Shown here: positions 56,429-64,000 of the stretch, piece after piece
Numbering within the stretch: the first letter of the stretch is position 1
Layout: the number at the start of each line of letters is the position of its first letter
DNA from: WHSW01 sp963722175
Lineage (GTDB): Bacteria > Actinomycetota > Thermoleophilia > Solirubrobacterales > 70-9
DNA length: 64,000 nt
Reading direction: 5' to 3'
NCBI GenBank assembly: GCA_963722175.1
Contig: CAVRKA010000001.1
Coordinates: 124,001 to 188,000 of the forward strand
The notes under the pieces: generated by a model
Databases searched by the model: none
The model's input: the letters and a program-made list of their open reading frames with translations, nothing else
What the model was told of the DNA's origin: nothing
Position numbers and translations under genes: made by a program

Positions 56429-58933
56429 GTGCCCACCGAAGAGCGAAACGACCGCTACGAACCGCACGCGATCGAGCGTCGCTGGCAGGAGATCTGGGCC
56501 GATGAGCGCACCTGGGAGGTGCCGAACCCGGGCGAGCCCGGGTTCGACGACGCGAAGCCGAAGTTCTACGTCCTCGAGATGCTGCCCTACCCCTCGGGCG
56601 AGCCCCACGTCGGCCATCTGAAGAACTACTCGCTCGGCGACGCGATCGCCCACTTCCGGCGCCGCAACGGCTTCCAGGTCATCCACCCGATGGGCTACGA
56701 CGCCTTCGGCCTGCCGGCGGAGAACAACGCGATCAAGACCGGTCAGGCCCCGCGCGAGGCGGTGGAGGCGTCGATCGCCGCCTACAGCGAGCAGTTCCGC
56801 GCCTGGGGCGTCTCGATCGACTGGTCGCGCGAGATCTCCAGCCATCACCCGGACTACTACCGCTGGACGCAGTGGATCTTCCTGCGGCTGTTCGAGCGCG
56901 GGCTCGCATACCGGGCCGAGGCCCCGGTCCAGTGGTGCCCGGTCGACCAGACGGTGCTCGCCAACGAGCAGGTGATCGACGGCCATTGCGAGCGCTGCGG
57001 CTCGCTGGTCGAGTCGCGCCAGCTCGAGCAGTGGTTCTTCAAGATCACCGACTACGCCGACCGGCTGCTGGCCGACTTCAACGTCCTCGAGTCATGGCCC
57101 GACAACGTGGTCACGATGCAGCGCAACTGGATCGGCCGCTCCGAGGGGGCCGAGGTGATCTTCCGTTGCGAGGCGCTCGGGATCGACTTCCCGGTGTTCA
57201 CGACGCGTCCGGACACGCTCTTCGGCGCCACCTTCTTCGTCCTAGCTCCCGAGCACCCGGATGTCGAACGGCTCGCCGCGGGGACCGGCCACGAGGAGGA
57301 GGTCCGCGCGTACGTCGACGCGGCGATCCGGGAATCGGTCGAGGAGCGCGGCGACGAGGCCCGGGCGAAGACCGGCGTCCCGCTCGGTCGCACGGTCACC
57401 AACCCGGTCAGCGGCGAGCAGATCCCTGTGTTCGTCGCCGACTACGTGCTGATGGAGTACGGCACCGGCGCCCTGATGGCGGTGCCCGCGCACGACGATC
57501 GCGACCACGCCTTCGCGCAGGCCTTCGGGCTCGAGATCCGCGAGGTGGTCGCCGGGGGCGAGGATGTGCAGGCGGAGCCGTATATGGGCGACGGAAAGCT
57601 CGTCAACAGCGATCGCTTCGATGGCGAGGGCAATCGGGAGGCGTACGGGCGAATCGTCGAATGGCTGAGCGCCGAGGGGAAGGGCGAGCCGGCGGTCAAC
57701 TATCGCCTCCGCGATTGGCTGCTCTCCCGCCAGCGCTACTGGGGCTGCCCGATTCCGATCGTCTACTGCGAGAAGGACGGGATGGTCCCGGTCCCAGACG
57801 ATCAGCTCCCGGTCGAGCTGCCAGAGGTCGAGAACTACGCGCCGAAGGGTAAGAGCCCGCTCGCAGCCGCCGAGGATTGGGTGAACACGACCTGCCCCGC
57901 TTGCGGAGGGCCGGCGCGGCGCGAGACCGACACGATGGACACCTTCGTCGACTCGTCCTGGTACTTCCTCCGCTACCTGGACCCGCACAACGACGGGCTG
58001 CCTTTCGATCGCGACGTCGCGGACTTCTGGATGCCGGTCGACCAGTACATCGGAGGGATCGAGCACGCGATCCTGCACCTGATGTACGCGCGCTTCTTCA
58101 CCAAGGCGCTCGCCGACATGGGCTATCTGGGCGTCCAGGAGCCGTTCGCTCGCCTGTTCACTCAGGGGATGATCACCCGCGACGGCGCGAAGATGTCCTC
58201 GTCGAAGGGCAACACGGTGAGCGCAGTGGAGACGGTCGAGCGCTACGGGGCGGATACCGCTCGCACCTACGTCTGCTTCCTCGGGCCGCCGGAGCGCGGC
58301 GGCGACTGGGTGCCGGCCGGGGTCGAGGGCGTGCACCGCTTCCTCGTTCGCCTGTGGCGTTTGAGCATGGAACAAACGCCCGCCACCTCCTCGGCTTCGC
58401 CTCCGGGGGTGTCGGGGTCTGAGGCAGGACCGGCTTTGGACTTGACGCGGAAGGCCAATTGGGCGATCGACAAGGTCACCCGCGACATCGAGCACGGCTT
58501 CCAGTTCCACACGGCGATCTCCGCCGTGATGGAGTTGGTCAACGACGCGTACCGGCTCAAGGACGACCTCTACGGCGACCCCGCCGGCGAGGCCGCGCTT
58601 CGGTTCGCGACCGCCACCGCGGCGTCCCTGATCTTCCCGTTCGCGCCGCACCTCGGCAGCGAGGTGTACGACCAGCTGATGGGCGAGCGGGTCTGGGAGC
58701 AGCCGTGGCCGCGCGCCGACGAAACGCTCCTCGTCCGGGACGAGGTGACGGTGGTCGTCCAGGTGAACGGCAAGCGCCGCGATCAGATCGTCGCCGCCGC
58801 CGACGTGCCGGAGGAGGAGCTGCTCGCGCTGGCTCGGACCAGCGAGAACGTCGCGCGGCACCTCGACGGCAAGGAGGTCGTCAAGGAGATCGTCGTGCCC
58901 GGCAAGCTCGTCAATCTGGTCGTGAAAGGCTGA
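56429..58933 (+). CDS. leuS: Leucyl-tRNA synthetase
   Basis: The 834-residue class I enzyme shows YVLEMLPYPSGEPHVGHLKN (HIGH-type), MGYDAFGLPAENNAIKTG, the editing domain with FTTRPDTLFGATFFVLAPEH, and KMSKS in TRDGAKMSSSKGNTVS. LAPHLGSEVYDQLMG-like sequence and a C-terminal domain complete it. It charges tRNA-Leu. TAGACT (56417-56422) ends 6 nt before the GTG, so the mRNA is leaderless. A cupin gene follows after 41 bases. Confidence 0.97.
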   Translation: MPTEERNDRYEPHAIERRWQEIWADERTWEVPNPGEPGFDDAKPKFYVLEMLPYPSGEPHVGHLKNYSLGDAIAHFRRRNGFQVIHPMGYDAFGLPAENNAIKTGQAPREAVEASIAAYSEQFRAWGVSIDWSREISSHHPDYYRWTQWIFLRLFERGLAYRAEAPVQWCPVDQTVLANEQVIDGHCERCGSLVESRQLEQWFFKITDYADRLLADFNVLESWPDNVVTMQRNWIGRSEGAEVIFRCEALGIDFPVFTTRPDTLFGATFFVLAPEHPDVERLAAGTGHEEEVRAYVDAAIRESVEERGDEARAKTGVPLGRTVTNPVSGEQIPVFVADYVLMEYGTGALMAVPAHDDRDHAFAQAFGLEIREVVAGGEDVQAEPYMGDGKLVNSDRFDGEGNREAYGRIVEWLSAEGKGEPAVNYRLRDWLLSRQRYWGCPIPIVYCEKDGMVPVPDDQLPVELPEVENYAPKGKSPLAAAEDWVNTTCPACGGPARRETDTMDTFVDSSWYFLRYLDPHNDGLPFDRDVADFWMPVDQYIGGIEHAILHLMYARFFTKALADMGYLGVQEPFARLFTQGMITRDGAKMSSSKGNTVSAVETVERYGADTARTYVCFLGPPERGGDWVPAGVEGVHRFLVRLWRLSMEQTPATSSASPPGVSGSEAGPALDLTRKANWAIDKVTRDIEHGFQFHTAISAVMELVNDAYRLKDDLYGDPAGEAALRFATATAASLIFPFAPHLGSEVYDQLMGERVWEQPWPRADETLLVRDEVTVVVQVNGKRRDQIVAAADVPEEELLALARTSENVARHLDGKEVVKEIVVPGKLVNLVVKG

Positions 58934-58974
58934 TTCGCAACCCGGGCGCGGCGTACGTCTGGTAGAAAGCTCGC

Positions 58975-59379
58975 GTGCTGGTCAGGCGCCTCTCCGACGC
59001 ACCGGTCACCGAGGTCCACGGTCTGCGGCCGCACATCCTCATGGACGCCGGCGAGCTCGGCTCCCGCCACGTCTCCGTCAACTGGCTCGAGGTGCCGCCC
59101 GGCGTCTCCGAGGAGCTGCGTTCTCACGAGGAGGCGGAGCAGGTCTACGTCGTCGTCAGCGGCACCGGGACGATGTCGGCGACCGGGGACACCCAGCGCC
59201 TCGGCGCCGGCGACCTGGTCCTGATCCCGCCGGCCACCGGCCACAGCGTTGCCAACGACGGCGACGAGCCCCTGGCGCTGGTCTCGGTGCAGTCGCCCGC
59301 GGTCTCGGCGGATGAGCTCTACAGCCGCCGGCTGGCCACCCAGGCGACCGGCTACGACGACGACGATTACGAGCAGTAG
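58975..59379 (+). CDS. Cupin-domain protein
   Basis: The 134-residue product has a single cupin barrel: VSVNWLEVPPGVSEELRSHE (metal-binding His region), EAEQVYVVVSGTGTMSATGD and DLVLIPPATGHSVANDGDEP. An acidic tail (GYDDDDYEQ) ends it. Substrate unknown. TAGAAA (58963-58968) is 6 nt before the GTG start (leaderless). Confidence 0.88.
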   Translation: MLVRRLSDAPVTEVHGLRPHILMDAGELGSRHVSVNWLEVPPGVSEELRSHEEAEQVYVVVSGTGTMSATGDTQRLGAGDLVLIPPATGHSVANDGDEPLALVSVQSPAVSADELYSRRLATQATGYDDDDYEQ

Positions 59380-59393
59380 CGGCGGCGCGTCCG

Positions 59394-59660
59394 TTGGTCC
59401 GCCGCCGGGTGATCGTCCACGGCCGCGTCCAGGGCGTCTTCTTCCGTGACACGGTCCGCCGCCGCGCCCAGCAGCTCGGCGTGGCCGGATCGGTGACCAA
59501 CCGGCGCGACGGGACGGTGGAGGCGGTCTTCGAGGGCGGGGAGGAGGACGTCGCGGTGCTGGTCGACTTCTGCAGGCGTGGTCCGGACCGGGCCGACGTC
59601 GAACGGATCGAGGTCCTCGAAGCGGAGCCCGAGGGCGACGAGGGCTTTCGCGTTCGGTAA
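59394..59660 (+). CDS. acyP: Acylphosphatase
   Basis: The 88-residue protein matches the acylphosphatase fold: VIVHGRVQGVFFRDTVRRRA with the phosphate-binding arginine, and SVTNRRDGTVEAVFEG with the catalytic asparagine. It hydrolyses acyl phosphates. The TTG at 59394 gives the full first strand; GTG at 59409 would shorten it. It follows the cupin gene by 14 bases. Confidence 0.92.
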   Translation: MVRRRVIVHGRVQGVFFRDTVRRRAQQLGVAGSVTNRRDGTVEAVFEGGEEDVAVLVDFCRRGPDRADVERIEVLEAEPEGDEGFRVR

Positions 59661-59716
59661 CGGTTCCGCGACTGTCTGCGTCCCATCCGTGAGCCGCGTT
59701 CGCCGACGATCGGCGC

Positions 59717-60316
59717 GTGCCCGAGCTCAGCCGTTCACAGCTGGTCGTCTACGGAGCGATCGCGGTCGCGCTGCTGCTACTCGGCGCGCGCTGGCTGCGC
59801 TCCGCGGACGACGCCGAGGCCGGGTTCGGGGGCGTCGAGGCCGCCGCTGACGAGGCGCCGGTCGAGCTCGAGCGAGGCGGGGGCGCGATCGTCGTCCACG
59901 TCGCCGGCGAGGTGAGCGACCCGGGCGTCTACCAGCTGCCCGCCGGCTCGCGGGTCACCGACGCGATCGAACGGGCCGGCGGCGTTTCGGCGGCCGGCGC
60001 TCCCGACGCGATCAACCTGGCCGCGACGGTCGCGGACGGCCAGCAAATAGTCGTACCCGCCAGGGCCAAGGGCCCTGTCGGGGCCGGCGGGACCACGGCG
60101 TTGGGGGCGGCCGGAGTGGAGGATGGGCCGATCAGCCTCGGCACCGCGACGGTCGAGCAGCTCGACACGATCGAGGGCATCGGCCCGGTGACCGCGGCCG
60201 ACATCATCGGCTTCCGCGACGAGCACGGCGGCCTCTCGTCGATCGACGAGCTCGACCAGATCAGCGGGATCGGCCCGGCGACGATGGAGGCGCTGCGCGA
60301 TCGCCTGCAGCCGTAG
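59717..60316 (+). CDS. comEA: Competence protein ComEA (DNA-binding, membrane-anchored)
   Basis: The 199-residue protein has one membrane anchor (QLVVYGAIAVALLLLGARWL), an SLBB domain (IVVHVAGEVSDPGVYQLPAG; GVSAAGAPDAINLAATVADG), and a C-terminal double helix-hairpin-helix (SLGTATVEQLDTIEGIGPVT; LSSIDELDQISGIGPATMEA). It binds double-stranded DNA outside the membrane for uptake through ComEC. The GTG at 59717 lies 6 nt after GACGAT. Confidence 0.95.
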   Translation: MPELSRSQLVVYGAIAVALLLLGARWLRSADDAEAGFGGVEAAADEAPVELERGGGAIVVHVAGEVSDPGVYQLPAGSRVTDAIERAGGVSAAGAPDAINLAATVADGQQIVVPARAKGPVGAGGTTALGAAGVEDGPISLGTATVEQLDTIEGIGPVTAADIIGFRDEHGGLSSIDELDQISGIGPATMEALRDRLQP

Positions 60317-60405
60317 CACGGTCGCCCATCCCCCCGCCGCTCGCCGTCGCCGGCCGCTTCGCGGCCCTCGGCGGCCTCGGAGCCGGCCTCTGCGGCTCCG
60401 CGACG

Positions 60406-62640
60406 GTGCCCGTTGCGCCCGGGGCACTTCCCGCCGCCGCAATTGCCGTCATCGCACTGTTCTCGGTCCCCCCGCGCTCGGCGCGCCTCGGACCGACTGC
60501 CTGTGCCTGGCTCGTCCTGATCGCCGCGACCGCGGCCGCGGCCGGGCTCGGGCTCGGCTCGCTGCGCCTGCGGGCGATCGACGCCGGCGCCCTCGATCTC
60601 GCGCCCGGCAGCCGGGTCGCCGTCGAGGGCTTCGCCACCGCGGTCCCGCGTCGCGCCGACGGCCGGGTCCAGCTTCGCGTCGACACTCCGGAGGGGCGCT
60701 TGCTGGTCGTTGCGCCCGAGCCGGTCCCCGACCTCGAGATCGGATCGGCGATCACGGCGTCCGGAACGATCCGCGAGCCCTCGCCGTTCGAGCGCGCCTA
60801 CCTCGCCCGGTCCGGGATCCGGCGGATCCTCCAGACCCGCGAGATCGAGCCCCGTCCGGACCGGCGCGGCGGCCTGACCGGCCTCCTCGACCGGGTTCGC
60901 TCGCGGGCTCAGGAGGCACTCTCGACCGGCACCCCGCCGGCCTCCGCGGCGCTGCTGCGCGGCTTCATCCTCGGGCAGGACGACCGCATCGACGCCGCCA
61001 CCATCGACGAGTTCAAGCGCTCGGGCCTTGCGCACCTGCTCGCGGTCAGCGGCCAGAACGTCGTCCTGCTGGCGATCCTCGCGGCCGCGCTCCTCTCGCT
61101 CGCCGGGGTCTCGATCCGCGCCAGGCTGGTCGCGATCGTCGCCCTGATCGGCGTCTACGTGTTCGTGACCGGCGCCGGCCCGTCGATCCAGCGCGCCGGG
61201 GTGATGGGCGCCGCCGGGGTTGCGGCGGCGCTCGCGGGGCGGCCGCGGTCGCGCTGGTACGTGCTCATGGTCGCCGCCGCGGTCACGCTCGGCCTCAACC
61301 CCCGCGCGGCGGGCGACGTCGGCTGGCAGCTCAGCTTCGCCGCCGTCGTCGGGATCCTGCTCTTCTGCGCCCCGCTCGCGAGGCTGTTCGCGGGCGCGCG
61401 ACCGACGGATGGGCGGCGAGCGCTCGCCGAGGCCGCGGCGCTGACGCTCTCCGCCACGATTGCGACCGCGCCGTTGATTTCGCTGCATTTCGGCGTGCTC
61501 TCGGTTGTCTCGCTACCCGCCAACCTCGTCGCCGTAGTCGCCGAGGCGCCGCTGATGTGGCTGGGGATGCTCGCCGCGGCGGCTGGTCAGGTGCCCTGGC
61601 TCCCGGTCGAGCCGATCACCTGGCTCGCCGGTCTCCTCGCTGCCTACATCGCCCAGGTCGCGGCCTGGTTCGCGGCGCCCGACTGGGCGCAGGTGGAGAC
61701 CGCCGAGATCGGCGACGCAGGCGCGCTCGTCGCGAGCTACGCATTGCTCGGCGCCTGCCTGAGCCTGGGCCTGCGGTGGTCGACTCGTCGCCGCGGCCTC
61801 GTCGCCCGGTCGCGCCGCCGCATCGCGCCCGTCGGAGTGGTGGCCGCGGGCGCGGTCGCGATCGCGATCAGCCCGTCGGCTCCTCCGGCAGCAGGCGGCC
61901 ATGACGCCGGTCTGCGCGTCAGTGTCCTCGACGCTGGACAGGGCGACGCGATCCTGCTCGAGCCGGGGAACGGCGATCCGGTGCTCGTCGACGCCGGTCC
62001 CGTCGACGCCGGCGTCGCGGAGCAGCTGGCGGAGCGCGGGATCGATCGGCTCGCCGTGTTGGTCGTCACGCATGCGGACGCCGACCACGACGGCGGTGCG
62101 GCCGACGTGCTGGGGGCCTTGGCCGTCGGGCACCTGGTGTACGGCCGGGCGAGCGCCGCGACGATCGGCGCGGCGCGCGCGGCCGGGGTCGAGGCGGAAC
62201 GGGTCGCCGCGGGGTTCACACTGCGATCCGGCGACCTCAGCGTCCGCGTCCTCTGGCCGCCGCGCGAGGTGCCGCTCGGCCGCTCAGCGGCGGCGGAGTC
62301 GAACGCGCTGGCGCTCGTCGCGCTCGGGCGCTGGCACCGGTTCCGGATTCTGCTCACCGGCGACGCGGAGGCGGAGCTCGCGCCCGTCTACCCGGGCGAT
62401 GTCGACGTCCTCAAGGTCGCCCACCACGGCAGCGCGGACGCCGGGCTGCCCGCGCTGCTCGCCGAGACGACGCCCGAGCTGGCGGTGATCTCGGTCGGGG
62501 CGGACAATCCGTACGGTCATCCGGCACCGGTCACCCTCGATGCGCTGCGGAGCGCGGACGTGCCGGTCGCGCGCACCGACCTCGCCGGCGAGGTCACGAT
62601 CTCGGTCGGTCGCGGCGAGTGGCGCCTCAGCAGCCGGTAG
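60406..62640 (+). CDS. comEC: Competence protein ComEC/Rec2 (DNA translocation channel with MBL domain)
   Basis: The 744-residue protein has an N-terminal DUF4131-type soluble domain (LDLAPGSRVAVEGFATAVPR), the competence membrane domain (LLRGFILGQDDRIDAATIDE; SGLAHLLAVSGQNVVLLAIL; FVTGAGPSIQRAGVMGAAG) and a C-terminal metallo-beta-lactamase domain (VLDAGQGDAILLEPGNGD; VVTHADADHDGGAADV; LKVAHHGSADAGLP). It takes one DNA strand into the cell. Hydrophobic residues continue in frame before the GTG at 60406, so the true start may be nearer the comEA stop. Confidence 0.95.
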   Translation: MPVAPGALPAAAIAVIALFSVPPRSARLGPTACAWLVLIAATAAAAGLGLGSLRLRAIDAGALDLAPGSRVAVEGFATAVPRRADGRVQLRVDTPEGRLLVVAPEPVPDLEIGSAITASGTIREPSPFERAYLARSGIRRILQTREIEPRPDRRGGLTGLLDRVRSRAQEALSTGTPPASAALLRGFILGQDDRIDAATIDEFKRSGLAHLLAVSGQNVVLLAILAAALLSLAGVSIRARLVAIVALIGVYVFVTGAGPSIQRAGVMGAAGVAAALAGRPRSRWYVLMVAAAVTLGLNPRAAGDVGWQLSFAAVVGILLFCAPLARLFAGARPTDGRRALAEAAALTLSATIATAPLISLHFGVLSVVSLPANLVAVVAEAPLMWLGMLAAAAGQVPWLPVEPITWLAGLLAAYIAQVAAWFAAPDWAQVETAEIGDAGALVASYALLGACLSLGLRWSTRRRGLVARSRRRIAPVGVVAAGAVAIAISPSAPPAAGGHDAGLRVSVLDAGQGDAILLEPGNGDPVLVDAGPVDAGVAEQLAERGIDRLAVLVVTHADADHDGGAADVLGALAVGHLVYGRASAATIGAARAAGVEAERVAAGFTLRSGDLSVRVLWPPREVPLGRSAAAESNALALVALGRWHRFRILLTGDAEAELAPVYPGDVDVLKVAHHGSADAGLPALLAETTPELAVISVGADNPYGHPAPVTLDALRSADVPVARTDLAGEVTISVGRGEWRLSSR

Positions 62641-62701
62641 GGTGCCGCTCCCGTAGGACGCGCCCTGACTATTTCTGTCTCGCCAGGAGGACGACGAACA
62701 C

Positions 62702-63160
62702 ATGGAAGCAAGCGGCAACCCACCACCCCCGGAGGAGCCGGCGGCGCAGCCCGCCACGCCTCCACCGCCTCCGCCTCCGCCCCCGGCTCCCGCGACCGCG
62801 GCCGTGGCCGATGAGGACAAGGCGGGTGGCGGCTGGCGGGCGCTCGCGGTGGTCCTCGCGATCGCGCTCCTGTTCGCAGGTGCCGTCATGGTCGCCGTCG
62901 GGATCGACATCGCCGGCACCCCGATTGGTCTGGCCGCCTGCCAGGCGGACCCGACGTGCGACGAGTACTTCGATGGATCCTCCGCGGAGCGAGGGATTCA
63001 GGTCGTGCTCCTGTGCCTCAGCGGAGCGCTCGCCGGGATCGCGGCGATCGTCGCCTTCATGTTCGCGGTCACCGGACGCCGGGGAGCGCTGTTGCTGCGC
63101 CTCACGGGAGCCGCAATCGCGGTGGGCGTGATCGCGATCCTCTTCGGCAGCATCACGTAG
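62702..63160 (+). CDS. Small membrane protein with proline-rich N-terminus
   Basis: The 152-residue protein starts with a disordered Pro-rich stretch (PPPPPPPPPAPATA), then three membrane helices (LAVVLAIALLFAGAVMVAVG; VVLLCLSGALAGIAAIVAFM; LLRLTGAAIAVGVIAILFG) with a cysteine pair in the outer loop (ACQADPTCDEYF). AGGAGGACGACG lies upstream of the ATG. It sits between comEC and holA. Function unknown. Confidence 0.65.
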   Translation: MEASGNPPPPEEPAAQPATPPPPPPPPPAPATAAVADEDKAGGGWRALAVVLAIALLFAGAVMVAVGIDIAGTPIGLAACQADPTCDEYFDGSSAERGIQVVLLCLSGALAGIAAIVAFMFAVTGRRGALLLRLTGAAIAVGVIAILFGSIT

Positions 63161-63204
63161 TCACGCTCCGGCTGCGGCCGGGGCGGCGAATACACTCGGC
63201 CGCC

Positions 63205-64000
63205 TTGGCCGCGTCGCGCGAGAAGACCGAGATCGCGCCCGCGTACCTGATCGCGGGCACCGACGTCGCGAAGCTCGACGCGGCGCTCGCGCGCCTGCGC
63301 GCGCGCGCCGAGGCCGAGGGCGGGCCGGGGGCGCTGGAGTCGTTCGCTCCCCGGCCGGATCGAGCTCCGGCCCCGACGCCGACGCCCTGATCGCCGCGAT
63401 CCCCGCCCTCTCGCTGACCGCCTCGCGCCGCTACCTGCTCGCCGACGGGATCGAGCGCTGGTCGGCGAAGCAGGCCGGCGCCGTCGCCGACGCCCTCGCG
63501 GCCCTGCCTCCCGACCTGACCGTTGTCCTCGTCGCCCGCGAGCAGCCCCCGAAGCTGAAGGCGCCGAAGAAGCTCGTCGCCGCGGTTGAGGCGGCCGGCG
63601 GCAAGGTGCACGCCTACGCGTCACCGAATGCGCGCGAGCTGCCGCGATGGCTGGTCGCCGAGGCCCGGAAGCGCGAGTTCGAGCTCGATCGCGACGCCGC
63701 CGAGCTGCTGGCGCAGCGGCTGGGGGAGGGGACCGCGCGGCTGGCGACCGAGCTCGACCGGCTGGCGCTCTGGGCCGGTCCCGGGGGCGCGGTGAGCCGC
63801 GCCGACCTCGAGGCGATGGTCGCCGACACCTCGGAGGAGGTCGTGTGGGCGCTCTCGGACGCGATCGTCGACCGCGACCCGGCGAAGGCGCTGGCCGCCG
63901 CCGAGCGGCTCGCCGACCAGGGCGAGGCGGTCACTCCGCTGATCTATCAGGCGGCCAAGCGGCTGCGGGAGGCGAATCTCGCCCTGGAGCTGCTCGCGCG
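63205..64000 (+). CDS. holA: DNA polymerase III subunit delta, 3' partial and frameshifted
   Basis: The frame starting at TTG 63205 (8 nt after TACACT) encodes TEIAPAYLIAGTDVAKLDAA, typical of HolA, then ends at 63390. The natural continuation (SSGPDADALIAAIPALSLTA; YLLADGIERW; FELDRDAAELLAQRLGEGTA) is in the next frame from about 63351 to the window end. One C missing from the CCCC run at 63348-63352 would explain it. As holA is essential, an assembly error is likely. The clamp-loader delta subunit opens the beta clamp. The gene order comEA-comEC-holA is common. Confidence 0.85.

Overview
The window reads as a chromosomal segment of a high-GC (roughly 70%) actinobacterium. The best guess is the class Thermoleophilia (Solirubrobacterales relatives). 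This rests on very GC-rich third codon positions, a rod-shape cluster mreB-mreC-mreD-PBP2-rodA running into RNase G-rplU-rpmA, a CHRD-domain secreted protein, LuxR-like small regulators, and many start codons sitting 6-12 nt after a TAnnnT box, as in leaderless mRNAs. The lineage is an inference; there is no rRNA gene to confirm it.

Layout. 0-6 kb: the 3' end of a sigma factor gene overlapping an ogt DNA-repair gene, then a small structured region, a leaderless HTH regulator, and lemA, corA, a CtaG-like protein and a membrane spermidine-synthase-like protein. 5.7-14.3 kb: a truncated serine-hydrolase remnant abutting a copy of a dispersed repeat, a tiny ORF, an aldo/keto reductase-like gene, tig, a 632-residue polytopic membrane protein, a zinc metallopeptidase lipoprotein, a PrsW-like protease and clpP. 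14.4-22.7 kb: clpX, valS, folC, a peptidoglycan amidase, a 28-residue membrane peptide, a zinc-ribbon protein, ndk, maf and a CHRD protein. 22.8-34.8 kb: mreBCD, mrdA, rodA, rng, rplU, rpmA, an ECF sigma/anti-sigma pair, a secreted EEP-family hydrolase and obgE. 34.8-46.5 kb: a VCBS-repeat secreted protein, a frameshifted ceramidase-like gene, proB with a coupled secreted trypsin-like protease, proA, nadD, rsfS, a DivIVA-like coiled-coil gene and a DUF5995-like protein.

46.5-53.5 kb is the most accessory-looking part: a lower-GC PD-(D/E)XK homing-type endonuclease whose frame runs without a stop through an intact tRNA-Ala(GGC) into a Phd/YefM-like antitoxin domain, then hydrolases, an RTX-tailed secreted hydrolase, a MarR/YceI/flavin-reductase redox module, and a complete 171-bp inverted-repeat element. 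53.5-64 kb: small unknown proteins, a GT-C-like membrane protein, leuS, a cupin, acylphosphatase, comEA, comEC, a small membrane protein and the start of holA.

How the genes work together: rod-shape morphogenesis (MreBCD/PBP2/RodA), protein quality control (trigger factor, ClpXP, proteases), translation and ribosome assembly (L21, L27, ObgE, RsfS, ValS, LeuS), proline synthesis (ProBA), DNA uptake (ComEA/ComEC) and two ECF-type sigma modules. The most novel-looking items are the sigma-Ogt pair, the 171-bp element open on both strands, the endonuclease-tRNA-antitoxin continuous frame, and the histone-like tail on ribosomal protein L21. Two genes (ceramidase-like and holA) carry single-base frameshifts in C/G runs that may be sequencing errors. 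No gene-free stretch exceeds 300 bases.
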